From Burkholderia sp. (GTDB taxonomy: Bacteria; Pseudomonadota; Gammaproteobacteria; Burkholderiales; Burkholderiaceae), in NCBI GenBank assembly GCA_030151225.1, contig JASLEG010000117.1, positions 1 to 64,000 of the forward strand: 64,000 nt of DNA, written 5' to 3'. Positions 9,636 through 20,412 of this stretch are shown piece after piece; positions within the stretch are counted from its first letter, which is position 1; each line of letters opens with the position of its first letter. Made by a program: the position numbers and the translations under genes. The notes under the pieces are model-generated. The model was given only the letters and a program-made list of their open reading frames with translations, did not search any database and had not been told where the DNA came from.

Positions 9636-10399
9636 ATACCAACCATCACCCGCTCTCCCACCTGTTCGAGAACAACGACGCCTGGGTCAAGCGCAAGCTC
9701 GCCGACGATCCGCAATTCTTCGAACGCCTGAAGGATCAGCAGGCGCCCGAGTATCTGTGGATCGGCTGCTCCGACTCGCGCGTGCCGGCCAACCAGATCA
9801 TCGGCCTGCCGCCGGGCGAGGTGTTCGTCCATCGCAACATCGCCAACGTGGTGGTGCACACCGACCTGAACTGCCTGTCGGTGCTGCAGTTCGCCGTGGA
9901 CATCCTGAAGGTCAAGCACATCATGGTGGTGGGCCATTACGGCTGCTCGGGCGTGAACGCCGCGCTGACCAACCGCCGCGTGGGCCTCGCCGACAACTGG
10001 CTGCACCACGTGCAGGACGTGCGCGACCGCCACGCCGCGCTGCTCGACGAATGGCCGATGGGCGAGTCGCGCTACCGCCGCCTGATCGAGCTGAACGCGA
10101 TCGAGCAGGTGGTGAACGTGTGCCGCACCACGATCGTCAACGACGCCTGGCATCGCGGCCAGGAACTCACCGTGCACGGCCTCGTCTATGGTGTGCACGA
10201 CGGGCGCATGCGCAACCTCGGCATGGCCGTGTCGTCGGCCGACGAGCTGTCGAGCGTGTACCAGCGCTGCGTCGAGGCACTGTCGGCCGGCCGCGCCTCG
10301 ACGGCCGACAACGACATGGTGGCGGCCGATGCCCGCTTCGTGGACGTGGCCGAACAAGTCGCACAATCCATCCAGGAGACGAAACATGACAACTGTTGA
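9632..10399 (+). CDS. can: Beta-class carbonic anhydrase
   Basis: Zinc enzyme interconverting CO2 and bicarbonate, supplying bicarbonate for carboxylases. The 255-residue protein has the beta-class signature CSDSR at 46-50 (zinc ligand Cys46, catalytic Asp-Arg dyad) and HYGCSG with zinc ligands His102 and Cys105. The ATG at 9632 overlaps the aceK stop by 4 bp, and the gene overlaps the next by 14 bp. The link to AceK may reflect bicarbonate demand during C2 or fatty-acid metabolism, which is inference. Confidence 0.95.
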   Translation: MNTNHHPLSHLFENNDAWVKRKLADDPQFFERLKDQQAPEYLWIGCSDSRVPANQIIGLPPGEVFVHRNIANVVVHTDLNCLSVLQFAVDILKVKHIMVVGHYGCSGVNAALTNRRVGLADNWLHHVQDVRDRHAALLDEWPMGESRYRRLIELNAIEQVVNVCRTTIVNDAWHRGQELTVHGLVYGVHDGRMRNLGMAVSSADELSSVYQRCVEALSAGRASTADNDMVAADARFVDVAEQVAQSIQETKHDNC

Positions 10400-11579
10400 C
10401 ACCGATCCCGTCGTCATCGCCGCGGCGGCCCGCACGCCGATCGCGAGCTTCCAGGGCGCCTTCGCCTCGCTCGCCGCGCCGCAGCTCGGCACGGCGGCGA
10501 TCGCCGCGGCGCTCGAACGTGCCGGCCTCGCGCCGGACGCCGTGGGCGAAGTGCTGATGGGCTGCGTGCTGCCGGCCGGCCAGGGCCAGGCACCGGCGCG
10601 CCAGGCCGCGCTCGGCGCGAAGCTGCCGCTCGCCACCGGCTGCACCACCATCAACAAGATGTGCGGCTCGGGCATGCGCGCGGCGATGTTCGCGCACGAC
10701 ATGCTGCTGGCCGGCTCGGCCGAGGTGATCGTGGCCGGCGGCATGGAGAGCATGAGCAATGCGCCCTACCTGTTGCCGAAGGCGCGCGCCGGCATGCGCA
10801 TGGGCCACGGCCAGGTGCTCGACCACATGTTCCTCGACGGCCTGGAAGACGCCTACGACAAGGGCCGCCTGATGGGTACCTTCGCCGACGAATGCGCGGC
10901 CGAATACGGCTTCACGCGCGAAGCGCAGGATGCCTACGCGATCGAGTCGCTCGCGCGTGCGAAGCGCGCCAACGAGGACGGCTCGTTCGACTGGGAAACG
11001 GCCGCCGTGACGGTGGCCGGCAGGAAGGGCGAGACCGTCGTGTCGCGCGACGAGCAGCCGTTCTCGGCCAACCCCGACAAGATTCCCACGCTGAAGCCCG
11101 CGTTCGGCCCGAACGGCACCGTGACCGCCGCGAACGCCTCGTCGATCTCCGACGGCGCCGCCGCGCTGGTGATGATGCGCGCCTCCACGGCCGAGCGGCT
11201 GGGCCTGGCACCGATCGCGCGCGTCGCGGGCCACAGCACCTTCGCGCAGGCCCCGGCGCGCTTCACCACGGCGCCGGTCGGCGCGCTCGAGCGGCTGTTC
11301 GCGCGCACCGGCTGGCGGCCGTCCGACGTCGACCTGTTCGAGATCAACGAGGCGTTCGCGGTGGTGGCGATGGCCGCGATGAAGGAGCACAAGCTGCCGC
11401 ACGAGCGCGTCAACGTGAACGGCGGCGCCTGCGCGCTCGGCCATCCGATCGGCGCCTCGGGCGCGCGCATCCTCGTCACGCTGCTCGGCGCGTTGCGCGC
11501 CCGTGGCGGCCGCCGCGGCGTCGCGAGCCTCTGCATCGGCGGCGGCGAAGCCACGGCGATGGCCGTCGAGCTGATCTGA
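10386..11579 (+). CDS. Acetyl-CoA C-acetyltransferase (thiolase)
   Basis: Thiolase of 397 residues that condenses two acetyl-CoA to acetoacetyl-CoA or runs the reverse cleavage. The nucleophilic Cys93 is in NKMCGSGMRAA, the catalytic His in GGACALGHPIGASGAR, and the second Cys in CIGGGEATA. The last motif has GEA where many thiolases have GQG. The start at 10386 follows AGGAGACGAAAC and overlaps the end of the carbonic anhydrase gene by 14 bp. Biosynthetic or degradative use (phaA-like or atoB-like) cannot be settled here. Confidence 0.93.
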   Translation: MTTVDTDPVVIAAAARTPIASFQGAFASLAAPQLGTAAIAAALERAGLAPDAVGEVLMGCVLPAGQGQAPARQAALGAKLPLATGCTTINKMCGSGMRAAMFAHDMLLAGSAEVIVAGGMESMSNAPYLLPKARAGMRMGHGQVLDHMFLDGLEDAYDKGRLMGTFADECAAEYGFTREAQDAYAIESLARAKRANEDGSFDWETAAVTVAGRKGETVVSRDEQPFSANPDKIPTLKPAFGPNGTVTAANASSISDGAAALVMMRASTAERLGLAPIARVAGHSTFAQAPARFTTAPVGALERLFARTGWRPSDVDLFEINEAFAVVAMAAMKEHKLPHERVNVNGGACALGHPIGASGARILVTLLGALRARGGRRGVASLCIGGGEATAMAVELI

Positions 11580-11661
11580 CCCGCCAATCCACCACGCCGA
11601 CACCGGCCGCCCCGAGCGGCGGTGCTCGGCATGCATTGCCCAGGCAAGGAGACTTGATCCG

Positions 11662-12332
<671 letters not shown>

Positions 12333-12339
<7 letters not shown>

Positions 12340-12773
12340 GCGGCACGGCCCTGCCCGCCGGGCGCCCCGAGCTGTGTCCGTGCGGTGGCGCACAGCCGGG
12401 CCGCAAGCCCGAGCGCGCGCCGCGCTACGCGGCCTGCTGCGGGCCGCTGATCGATGGCGGCACGCCGGCGCCGAACGCCTGGCAACTGATGCGTTCGCGC
12501 TACACCGCCTACGTGCTCGGCGCGACCGACTACCTGCGCGCGAGCTGGGACCCCGCCACCTGCCCGGCCAACCTCGACACCGACGACGGCCCGCGCTGGC
12601 TCGGCCTCGACATCAGGCGTTACGCCGAGCAGGACCCCACCCACGCGCTCGTGGAGTTCGTCGCGCGCTTCAAGCACGGCTCGCGCGCCGAGCGCCTGCA
12701 CGAGACCAGCCGCTTCTCGCGCGATCGGCACGGAATCTGGCGCTATATCGACGGGGACGTACGCGAACGCTGA
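12333..12773 (+). CDS. YchJ family protein (UPF0225), SEC-C motif
   Basis: A 146-residue member of the YchJ/UPF0225 family. The N-terminal zinc-binding SEC-C-like motif reads CPCGGAQPG followed by YAACCGPL; the core has the family signature LMRSRYTAYVLG and an NTF2-like half ending SRFSRDRHGIWRYIDG. The molecular role of the family is not established. Two overlapping GTG starts (12333 and 12336) exist. The second gives a GTGA overlap with the preceding stop, so translation is probably coupled. Confidence 0.85.
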
Positions 12774-12810
12774 GACTGTGACGCAAGTGTGAAGAAAGGG
12801 TTTTACCGCG

Positions 12811-12840
12811 TTGCACAAGCTGAATTTGTCGGGCTAGGAT
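12811..12840 (+). promoter_or_regulatory. Candidate sigma-70 promoter
   Basis: TTGCAC (12811-12816) and TAGGAT (12835-12840) are separated by 18 bp upstream of the exported hydrolase. Transcription would start near 12847. That leaves too short a leader for the ATG at 12856 and favours the ATG at 12880. Confidence 0.45.
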
Positions 12841-12879
12841 GGCCTCTGGTTTCCCATGGAACGAGGCACAGGTACCGAT

Positions 12880-14193
12880 ATGGTCTGGAGCAAGGTGTTA
12901 GCAGGTTGCATGGCGGCGTGTGTGCTGTCGGCCGCCCAGGCCGGCACCTTGTCCATTCCCGCAGCGGCCCCCGGCGCGAACGCGCCGGCCTCCCCCGCCG
13001 CGGCCAGCCCGGCTCCCGTCGCCAGCACGCTCGCCGGCGCGGAACGTTTCGACTACAACGAGCCGGGCCTGCCCCAGGTCACGGCCGACATGAACGAACA
13101 GATCATCCGGATTCCCGCCGATGCGAGCGGCTCCGTGATGCTCGAGGCCACCGTCTTCAAGCCGAACGGCCCCGGTCCGTTCCCGCTCGTCGTCTTCAAT
13201 CACGGCAAGAACCCCGGTGATCTGCACGCGCAGCCGCGCAGCCGGCCGATCGCGTTCGCGCGCGAATTCGTGCGCCGCGGCTATGCCGTGGTGGCACCGA
13301 ACCGCGAAGGCTTCGCGGGCTCGGGCGGCACCTACGTGCAGGAAGGCTGCGACGTCGAGCGCAACGGCATGGCACAGGCGCGCGACGTCGGCGCCACCAT
13401 CGATTACATGGCGAAGCAGCCCTATGTCGATGCGAACCGCATCGTGGTGGCCGGCACCTCGCACGGCGGCCTCGTCTCGCTCGCCTACGGCACCGAAGCG
13501 GCCAGGGGCGTGCGCGGCATCATCAACTTCTCGGGCGGCCTGCGCCAGGACCTCTGCGAAGGCTGGCAGAAGAACCTCGTGGGCGCGTTCGACAGCTACG
13601 GCCAGGAAACCCGTGTGCCGTCACTCTGGCTGTACGGCGACAACGATTCGGTGTGGTCGCCGGCGCTCGTCGAGCGGCTGCGCGAAGCCTACGTGTCGCA
13701 CGGCGCGAGCACGCTGTTCGTCGATTACGGCACCTACAAGGACGATTCGCACCGCCTGATCGTGGATCGCGACGGCGTGCCGATCTGGTGGCCGTCGGTC
13801 AACGCCTTCCTGGCCGAGCTGAACCTGCCCACCACGGTGCAGTACGCCGTGGCGAGCCCGCACACGCCGTCGGCCTCGGGCTACGCGTCGATCGACGCCG
13901 TGAACGCCGTGCCCTTTCTGGATTCGGCCGGCCGCGACGGCTATCGCCACTTCCTGAGCCAGCATCCGAGCCGCGCGTTCGCCGTGTCGGCCGAGGGCGC
14001 GTGGTCGTGGGCCGAAGGCGGCGACGATCCGATGGCGCTGGCGCTCGAGAATTGCCGCCAGCAGGGCACCGGCCCGTGCCGCCTGTACGCGGTCGACAAC
14101 CAGGTGGTGTGGCGCAGCAACGACGCGCCGGCCACCGTGCAGGCGATCGTGCCGACCGACACCGTGGTCGCCCATCCGCTGGCCAGCCGCTGA
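12880..14193 (+). CDS. Exported alpha/beta hydrolase with C-terminal DUF4189-like domain
   Basis: A secreted or periplasmic serine hydrolase of 437 residues with a signal peptide (MVWSKVLAGCMAACVLSAAQ, then A-G). The dienelactone-hydrolase-like core carries the oxyanion segment FNHGKNPG, the nucleophile elbow GTSHGG, an acid in YGDNDSVW and the His in DDSHRLIV. About 110 extra residues follow: a SRAFAVSAEGAWSWAEGG segment, then ALENCRQQGTGPCRLYAVDNQVVW written here in two parts, with two Cys that could bond. This resembles the small DUF4189-type module of exported proteins. An in-frame ATG at 12856 would add eight residues (MERGTGTD). I prefer 12880 from the promoter spacing and the signal peptide. 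The substrate is unknown. Confidence 0.75.
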   Translation: MVWSKVLAGCMAACVLSAAQAGTLSIPAAAPGANAPASPAAASPAPVASTLAGAERFDYNEPGLPQVTADMNEQIIRIPADASGSVMLEATVFKPNGPGPFPLVVFNHGKNPGDLHAQPRSRPIAFAREFVRRGYAVVAPNREGFAGSGGTYVQEGCDVERNGMAQARDVGATIDYMAKQPYVDANRIVVAGTSHGGLVSLAYGTEAARGVRGIINFSGGLRQDLCEGWQKNLVGAFDSYGQETRVPSLWLYGDNDSVWSPALVERLREAYVSHGASTLFVDYGTYKDDSHRLIVDRDGVPIWWPSVNAFLAELNLPTTVQYAVASPHTPSASGYASIDAVNAVPFLDSAGRDGYRHFLSQHPSRAFAVSAEGAWSWAEGGDDPMALALENCRQQGTGPCRLYAVDNQVVWRSNDAPATVQAIVPTDTVVAHPLASR

Positions 14194-14627
14194 TCCGCTG
14201 CGGCGCGGCACGTTGCCGCGCCGCCCCCTTCCGGGATTTCCCCGCTTTCCCTGCTTCCACCTCCTGCGGCGCGCCTTGCCCACCGCCGATCGATTCGTCC
14301 CCTTTACGCGCCCGCCGCGCCGCCGCCTGCCGCACGAGGATTTCGTCGGTCGAGTGTCGCGAGTTTGCCGTCGTCATCTGCGGCCTTTTCGGGGCAACGC
14401 GCCCGAACCGTCGCGAGCCCCTCGCAACCTCGCCGAACCCCATGCGGAGCAAGGCTCCGAGCCTTTGTAACCGATGCTGCGGCGCGCCGCGAATCGCGTT
14501 AATCTCTGGCCCGTTTTGGTATTTGCACGCGCGCGTTCGCGGCCCCGTCGAGCGACCATCCGCTCCGGCCGCCGCGATCGATTCGGCCCCGAATCCCGTG
14601 CGCGCCGTGCCCCGTTCCGGAGCTGTT
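14194..14627. other. Intergenic region upstream of bioA
   Basis: 434 bp with no supported gene; the open frames here lack conserved features. A short hairpin CGGAGC-AAG-GCTCCG is at 14445-14459. The region must hold the biotin operon promoter, but I cannot pick a convincing -35/-10 pair or a biotin operator. Confidence 0.5.
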
Positions 14628-15983
14628 TTGAGCACACGACCCGACGACTGGGTTGCGCGCAGCCTGCGCGCAGTCTGGCACCCCTGTACGCAGATGAAGC
14701 ACCACGAGCGCATGCCGCTCGTCCCGATCGCGCGCGGCGCCGGCCCCTGGCTGTACGACCGCGACGGCGCGCGCTATCTCGACGCGATCAGCTCGTGGTG
14801 GGTGAACCTGTTCGGCCATGCCAACCCGCGCATCAACGCCGCGCTGAAGGCGCAGCTCGACACGCTCGAGCACGCGATGCTGGCCGGCTGCACCCACGAG
14901 CCGGCGATCGAGCTGGCCGAGTGCCTCGCCGCGCTCACGCAGCACACGCTCGGCCACGCGTTCTTCGCCTCGGACGGCGCGTCCGCCGTGGAGATCGCGC
15001 TGAAGATGAGCTTCCACGCCTGGCGCAACGGCGGCCACGCCGGGAAGCGCGAATTCGTGTGCGTGGCCAACGGCTATCACGGCGAGACGATCGGCGCGCT
15101 CGGCGTGACCGACGTGGCGCTGTTCAAGGACGCCTACGACCCGCTGATCCGCCACGCCCACGTGGTGGCCTCGCCCGACGCGCGGCAGGCCGCCGACGGC
15201 GAGAGCGCGGCCGAGGTGGCCGCGCGCGCGCTGGCCGAGGTCGAGGCGCTGTTCGCCGAGCGCGCCGGCTCGATCGCCGCGCTGATCGTCGAGCCGCTCG
15301 TGCAGTGCGCGGCCGGCATGGCGATGCACGATCCGTCGTACGTGCGCGGCCTGCGCGCCCTGTGCGACCGCTACGCGGTGCACCTGATCGCCGACGAGAT
15401 CGCGGTGGGCTGCGGGCGCACCGGCACCTTCTTCGCCTGCGAGCAGGCCGGCGTGTGGCCCGACTTCCTGTGCCTGTCGAAGGGCATCAGCGGCGGCTAT
15501 CTGCCGCTGTCGCTGGTGCTGTCGCGCGACGCCATCTACGACGCGTTCTACGACGACGACACCGCGCGCGGCTTCCTGCATTCGCACTCGTACACGGGCA
15601 ACCCGCTCGCGTGCCGCGCGGCGCTCGCCACGCTCGACCTGTTCGCGAGCGACGACGTGCTGGCCGCCAACACGCGCAAGTCGGCGCGCCTCGCCGCCGC
15701 GCTTGCGCCGCTCGGCGAACGCGACGGGATCCGCCACCTGCGCCAGCGCGGCACGATCTTCGCGTTCGACGTGGCGCTCGCGCCCGAGGCCGCGCGCGGC
15801 TTCTCGCGCCGCTTCTTCGAGCAGGCGCTGAAGCGCGAGCTGCTGCTGCGCCCGATCGGCACCAGCGTGTACCTGATGCCGCCCTACGTGCTGGCCGACG
15901 ACGAGCTCGACTGGCTCGCCGCGCAGACGCAGGCCACGCTCGACGCGACGCTGGCCGAGATCCGCGCCGAGGTGCGCGCATGA
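14628..15983 (+). CDS. bioA: Adenosylmethionine-8-amino-7-oxononanoate aminotransferase
   Basis: PLP aminotransferase converting KAPA to DAPA with S-adenosylmethionine as amino donor, the third step of biotin ring assembly. The 451-residue protein has [19 protein letters not shown] at the N terminus, the [13 protein letters not shown] substrate motif and the PLP lysine in [11 protein letters not shown] chose the TTG at 14628 because CGGAG at 14618-14622 is well spaced and the family begins there. GTG codons at 14598 and 14607 are in frame and less likely. Its stop overlaps the bioF start (ATGA). Confidence 0.93.
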   Translation: MSTRPDDWVARSLRAVWHPCTQMKHHERMPLVPIARGAGPWLYDRDGARYLDAISSWWVNLFGHANPRINAALKAQLDTLEHAMLAGCTHEPAIELAECLAALTQHTLGHAFFASDGASAVEIALKMSFHAWRNGGHAGKREFVCVANGYHGETIGALGVTDVALFKDAYDPLIRHAHVVASPDARQAADGESAAEVAARALAEVEALFAERAGSIAALIVEPLVQCAAGMAMHDPSYVRGLRALCDRYAVHLIADEIAVGCGRTGTFFACEQAGVWPDFLCLSKGISGGYLPLSLVLSRDAIYDAFYDDDTARGFLHSHSYTGNPLACRAALATLDLFASDDVLAANTRKSARLAAALAPLGERDGIRHLRQRGTIFAFDVALAPEAARGFSRRFFEQALKRELLLRPIGTSVYLMPPYVLADDELDWLAAQTQATLDATLAEIRAEVRA

Positions 15984-17176
15984 GCCGCGACCTGATCGCC
16001 GCGCTCGAGGCCGGCATCGCCGGGATCGACGCGCAGGGGCTGCGCCGCGTGCGCCGCACCGCCGACACGGCCTGCAGCGCGCACATGCGCGTGGACGGCC
16101 GCGACATCGTCAGCTTCGCCAGCAACGACTACCTCGGCCTGGCCGCGCACCCGGCGCTCGCGGAGGCGTTCGCCGAAGGCGCGCGCCGCTACGGCTCCGG
16201 CAGCGGCGGCTCGCACCTGCTGGGCGGCCACTCGCGCGCGCACGCGCGGCTCGAGGACGAGCTCGCCGCCTTCTCGGGCGGCTTCACCGATCGCCCGCGC
16301 GCGCTGTACTTCAGCACCGGCTACATGGCGAACCTCGCCGCGCTGACCGCGCTGACCGGGCGTGGCGCCGCGATCTTCTCCGATTCGCTGAACCACGCCT
16401 CGCTGATCGACGGCACGCGCCTGTCGCGCGCCGACGTGCACGTGTATCCGCACGGCGACACCGACGCGCTCGCCGCGCTGCTCGCCGCCTGCACGGCCGA
16501 CACCAGGCTGATCGTGTCGGACACCGTGTTCAGCATGGACGGCACGATCGCGCCGCTCGCGCGCCTGGCCGAGCTGGCCGAGGCGCACGGCGCCTGGCTC
16601 GTGATCGACGACGCGCACGGCTTCGGCGTGCTCGGCCCGCAGGGCCGCGGCGCCCCCGCCGCCTACGCGCTGCGCTCGCCGAACCTGATCTACGTGGGCA
16701 CGCTCGGCAAGGCCGCCGGCGTGGCCGGCGCGTTCGTGATCGCGCACGAGACCGTGATCGAGTGGATGATCCAGCGCGCGCGCAGCTACATCTTCACGAC
16801 CGCGGCGCCGCCGTCGGTCGCGCACGCCGTGTCGGCCAGCCTCGCGCTGATCGGCGGCGAGGAAGGCGAGGCGCGGCGCGCGCATCTGGCCGCGCTGATC
16901 GCGCGTACCCGCGAGGTCCTGCGCGGCACGCGCTGGCAGCCGATCGATTCGGCCACCGCCGTGCAGCCGCTCGTGATCGGCGAGAACGACGCCACCCTGG
17001 CCGCGATGCGCGCGATGGACGCGCACGGCCTGTGGGTGCCGGCGATCCGCCCGCCCACCGTGCCGGCCGGCACCTCGCGGCTGCGCGTGTCGCTGTCGGC
17101 CGCGCATTCGTTCGACGATCTGGCGCGGCTCGAGGCGGCGCTGGCCGAAGCCGGCCGCGCGGAGGCCGCGGCATGA
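15980..17176 (+). CDS. bioF: 8-amino-7-oxononanoate synthase
   Basis: PLP enzyme that decarboxylatively condenses pimeloyl-ACP or pimeloyl-CoA with alanine to form KAPA, the first ring-forming step of biotin synthesis. It has 398 residues. Visible motifs are [22 protein letters not shown], the [10 protein letters not shown] aspartate/histidine motif and the PLP lysine in [12 protein letters not shown]. It overlaps bioA and bioD by 4 bp on either side, so the operon is tightly coupled. Confidence 0.95.
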   Translation: MSRDLIAALEAGIAGIDAQGLRRVRRTADTACSAHMRVDGRDIVSFASNDYLGLAAHPALAEAFAEGARRYGSGSGGSHLLGGHSRAHARLEDELAAFSGGFTDRPRALYFSTGYMANLAALTALTGRGAAIFSDSLNHASLIDGTRLSRADVHVYPHGDTDALAALLAACTADTRLIVSDTVFSMDGTIAPLARLAELAEAHGAWLVIDDAHGFGVLGPQGRGAPAAYALRSPNLIYVGTLGKAAGVAGAFVIAHETVIEWMIQRARSYIFTTAAPPSVAHAVSASLALIGGEEGEARRAHLAALIARTREVLRGTRWQPIDSATAVQPLVIGENDATLAAMRAMDAHGLWVPAIRPPTVPAGTSRLRVSLSAAHSFDDLARLEAALAEAGRAEAAA

Positions 17177-17913
17177 ACCCGAACCCGGATCCGACCATGA
17201 ACACCCTGTCCTGCTTCGTGACCGGCACCGACACCGAGATCGGCAAGACCTTCGTGTCCGCCGCGCTGCTGCACGGCTTCACGCGCCACGGCCTGCGCGC
17301 GGCCGCGATGAAGCCGATCGCGGCCGGCGCCGAGGAACGCGACGGCGTGCTGCACAACGAGGACGCCGACCAGCTCGACGCGGCCGCCAGCGCGCCGCTG
17401 CCCGACGCGATCCGCACGCCCTACATGCTGAAGGCGCCCGCCGCACCCCACATCGTGGCCGCGCACGAGGGCGTGACGCTCGACATCGCGCCGATCGTGG
17501 CCGCGCACGCGCAGGCCTGCGCCGCCGCCGACATCGTGGTGGTGGAAGGCGTGGGCGGCTTTCGCGTGCCGCTCGGCGACACGCTCGACACCGCCGACCT
17601 CGCCGTCGCGCTGCAACTGCCGGTGGTGCTGGTGGTGGGCGTGCGGCTCGGCTGCATCAACCATGCGCTGCTGAGCGCCGACGCGATCGCCGCGCGCGGC
17701 CTGCGCATCGCGGGCTGGGTGGCGAACCGCGTCGACCCGGCCATGCTGTACGCCGACGAGAACATCGCCACCATCGCGCAGTGGCTCGCGCGCGAACACG
17801 ACGCGCCCCTCATCGGCGAGATCGCCCACATGACGCCGCCCGCCCCCGAACGGGCCGCCGCGGCACTCGACATCGACCGGCTGCTCGCGGCGCTGCGCGC
17901 CGCGCGGCCGTGA
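17173..17913 (+). CDS. bioD: Dethiobiotin synthetase
   Basis: ATP-dependent carboxylase closing the ureido ring of DAPA to give dethiobiotin. The 246-residue P-loop protein has GTDTEIGKT near residues 16-24 and the [12 protein letters not shown] motif. The ATG at 17173 overlaps the bioF stop; a second ATG at 17197 (MNTLSCFV) is an alternative start closer to the family N terminus. It lies between bioF and bioB in the operon. Confidence 0.94.
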   Translation: MNPNPDPTMNTLSCFVTGTDTEIGKTFVSAALLHGFTRHGLRAAAMKPIAAGAEERDGVLHNEDADQLDAAASAPLPDAIRTPYMLKAPAAPHIVAAHEGVTLDIAPIVAAHAQACAAADIVVVEGVGGFRVPLGDTLDTADLAVALQLPVVLVVGVRLGCINHALLSADAIAARGLRIAGWVANRVDPAMLYADENIATIAQWLAREHDAPLIGEIAHMTPPAPERAAAALDIDRLLAALRAARP

Positions 17914-17947
17914 CACCCTGCTCCCCGCCCTTCACGAGGACCCCGCC

Positions 17948-19027
17948 ATGACCCAAGCCCAAACCGTCGCCCCGGACGCGATCAAGACGCCCGAAGCGGT
18001 GCCCGTCGGCATGCCGAGCGCGCCGCGCTGGCGCGTCGCCGACGTCGTCAAGCTGTACGAACTGCCGTTCAACGATCTGCTGTTCCGCGCGCAGCAGGTG
18101 CACCGCGAGCACTTCGACGCCAACGCGATCCAGCTCTCCACGCTGCTGTCGATCAAGACGGGCGGCTGCGAGGAGGATTGCGGCTACTGCTCGCAGTCCT
18201 CGCACCATGAAACCGAGCTGAAGGCCAGCAAGCTGATGGACGTGGGCGCCGTGCTCGACGCGGCGCGCGCGGCCAAGGCCAACGGCGCGACGCGCTTCTG
18301 CATGGGCGCCGCGTGGCGCAGCCCGAAGGAGCGCCACATCGAGCCGCTCGCCGAGATGGTGCGCGGCGTGAAGGAGCTGGGCCTGGAGACCTGCATGACG
18401 CTCGGCATGCTCGACGACGGCCAGGCGCAGGCGCTGTCCGACGCCGGCCTCGACTACTACAACCACAACCTCGACACCTCGCCCGAGTTCTACGGCCAGG
18501 TGATCTCGACGCGCACCTACCAGGATCGCCTCGACACGCTCGACCGCGTGCGCGACGCCGGCATCAACGTGTGCTGCGGCGGCATCATCGGCATGGGCGA
18601 ATCGCGCCGCGAGCGCGCCGGCCTGATCACGCAGCTCGCGAACATGAATCCGTATCCGGAATCGGTGCCGATCAACAATCTCGTGGCGATCCCGGGCACG
18701 CCGCTCGAAGGCACCGCGCCGCTCGATCCGCTCGAATTCGTGCGCACCATCGCCGTGGCGCGCATCACCATGCCGAAGGCCATGGTGCGCCTGTCGGCGG
18801 GCCGCGAGCAGCTCGACGACTCGATGCAGACGCTGTGTTTCATGGCCGGCGCGAACTCGATGTTCTACGGCGATCAGCTGCTGACCACGAGCAACCCGCA
18901 GGCGCAGAAGGATCGCGAGCTGCTCGCGCGGCTCGGCATGCGCGCCGAGGCGGCGCAGCAGATGCCGGTGGCGGCGGCCGAGCCCGAGGTGAAGTGCGCG
19001 CACGCGCCGGGGCCCGTGGCGAACTGA
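17948..19027 (+). CDS. bioB: Biotin synthase
   Basis: Radical SAM enzyme inserting sulfur into dethiobiotin. The 359-residue protein has the radical-SAM cluster cysteines at 74, 78 and 81 (CEEDCGYC). Further conserved segments include [21 protein letters not shown] and MVRLSAGR, which bring the second-cluster ligands. It is the last gene of a four-gene bioA-F-D-B operon, starts after an AGGA box and is followed by a strong hairpin. Confidence 0.97.
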   Translation: MTQAQTVAPDAIKTPEAVPVGMPSAPRWRVADVVKLYELPFNDLLFRAQQVHREHFDANAIQLSTLLSIKTGGCEEDCGYCSQSSHHETELKASKLMDVGAVLDAARAAKANGATRFCMGAAWRSPKERHIEPLAEMVRGVKELGLETCMTLGMLDDGQAQALSDAGLDYYNHNLDTSPEFYGQVISTRTYQDRLDTLDRVRDAGINVCCGGIIGMGESRRERAGLITQLANMNPYPESVPINNLVAIPGTPLEGTAPLDPLEFVRTIAVARITMPKAMVRLSAGREQLDDSMQTLCFMAGANSMFYGDQLLTTSNPQAQKDRELLARLGMRAEAAQQMPVAAAEPEVKCAHAPGPVAN

Positions 19028-19055
19028 GGCACGGCTTGGCCATGACGCAATGACT

Positions 19056-19085
19056 CACGGCGCACCGCGGTTCGGGTGCGCCGTG
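19056..19085 (+). terminator. Hairpin after biotin operon
   Basis: A perfect 11-bp GC-rich stem (CACGGCGCACC / GGTGCGCCGTG) with an 8-nt loop begins 29 nt after the bioB stop. No T tract follows, so termination may be Rho-assisted. Confidence 0.5.
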
Positions 19086-19134
19086 GGCGTTCCTGGGGCG
19101 CGCCCGCCCTCTTCACGCGTGGAGCGTTTCGATC

Positions 19135-19569
19135 GTGACCCGCTACCCGATGGCCGACGCGGTGCCGCGCGGCATGGACAAGGACAAGGTCGTGGCCCAG
19201 GCCCGCCGCGCGTTCGCCGGCTCGCTGGCGAACGACACCAAATGGAACGCGTTGATCGCCCACGTGCGGGCCCTTGAAGACGGGCGGCCGTCGTTCCGGT
19301 CGAAGTGGGTGAGCGGCCACATCTCGGAATGGGATGTGGAGTGGTTCCACCACCTGCCGTTCCCGTTCGTGGGCGTGGCGTGGCTGGACCTCGGGCTGCG
19401 CGTGAACCGCCGGCAGCCGGTCCGGCGGGGCGCCGAGATCGTCGACTGCAGCGAATCGATCACGCGCCTGCTGGCCGGGATCGGCTTCGAATTCGAGGTG
19501 CGCGGCGACGTGGCCCGGATCTGGGGCTACGCCCCGAAGTGCTACGCCGATTTTCCGCCGGCCGCGTGA
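19135..19569 (+). CDS. DUF6678-like protein of unknown function
   Basis: A 144-residue soluble protein. The middle holds a tryptophan-rich stretch (KWVSGHISEWDVEWFHHLPF) and the C terminus reads FEVRGDVARIWGYAPK, which I associate with the DUF6678 family; that match is from memory and only moderately sure. No catalytic motif, signal peptide or membrane segment is visible. The GTG at 19135 has GGAG 10 nt upstream; ATGs at 19150 and 19174 are alternatives. It stands alone between bioB and the convergent cutC. Confidence 0.65.
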   Translation: MTRYPMADAVPRGMDKDKVVAQARRAFAGSLANDTKWNALIAHVRALEDGRPSFRSKWVSGHISEWDVEWFHHLPFPFVGVAWLDLGLRVNRRQPVRRGAEIVDCSESITRLLAGIGFEFEVRGDVARIWGYAPKCYADFPPAA

Positions 19570-19587
19570 ATCACGGGCCGTTTGCGT

Positions 19588-20304
19588 TCAGACGCGCGCC
19601 GCTGCCCCGTTCACGGTCGCGCGCACCTTCGCCACCAGCGTCGCATCCACCGGGCCCCAGGTCTCGCCGCGCTCGCGCACGCCCGAGCCGACGTGCACCG
19701 CGCGCACGCCGGTGGCACGCACGACGTCGCCGATCGTGTCCACCGTGAGCCCCGCGCCGGCCATCACCTCGAACGGGCGGCCCGCGGCGCGGCGCACGAG
19801 GCGCGCCACGGTATCGCTGCCGGCGATCACCGACGGATGGCCGCCCGAGGTCAGCAGCGACTTCACGGCGGGAGTCTCGAGCAGCGTGTCGAACGCGGCA
19901 TTGAGCTCGCGCGACACGTCGAAGGCGCGGTGGAACGTGATCGGCCTGCCGTCGGCCGCATCCGAGATGCGCGCGAGCGCGGCCGTGTCGATCTCGCCGA
20001 GCGGGGTCAGCGCCCCGAACACGATGCCCGAGGCGCCGGCCGCCACCGCGGCGCGCGTGTCGCGCTCGAGGATCGCGAGCTCGTCGGGGGCATACACGAA
20101 GCCGCGCGCATGCGGCCGCACGATCACGTTGACGGGAATCGACAGGGTGCCGGCCACCGCCTCGATCAGGCCGATGCTCGGCGTGAGGCCGCCCTCCGCC
20201 AGCCCGGTGACGAGCTCGATGCGGTCGGCGCCCGCGCGCGCGGCGGTGTGCGCGTCGGACAGCGTGGTGGCGATGACTTCGAGGAGGATCGGGGCGGCGG
20301 ACAT
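19588..20304 (-). CDS. cutC: CutC family protein (copper homeostasis)
   Basis: A 238-residue TIM-barrel protein of the CutC family, cytoplasmic. The N terminus LLEVIATTLSDAHTAARAGADRIELV and the NVIVRPHARGF segment are family signatures. CutC was linked to copper tolerance in E. coli, but its biochemical activity is not settled. It follows the EAL gene on the same strand with 108 bp between them. Confidence 0.9.
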   Translation of the reverse strand: MSAAPILLEVIATTLSDAHTAARAGADRIELVTGLAEGGLTPSIGLIEAVAGTLSIPVNVIVRPHARGFVYAPDELAILERDTRAAVAAGASGIVFGALTPLGEIDTAALARISDAADGRPITFHRAFDVSRELNAAFDTLLETPAVKSLLTSGGHPSVIAGSDTVARLVRRAAGRPFEVMAGAGLTVDTIGDVVRATGVRAVHVGSGVRERGETWGPVDATLVAKVRATVNGAAARV

Positions 20305-20412
20305 GCGGGGAGCTCCGGTGGCGAACGGGGAGCTCGCATCCTAACCGAGTTGCGCGCCACGCATCCGCTCACCGCGCCCGCCCTCGCCCACCTCGCCCGC
20401 CTCGCCGTCCGT

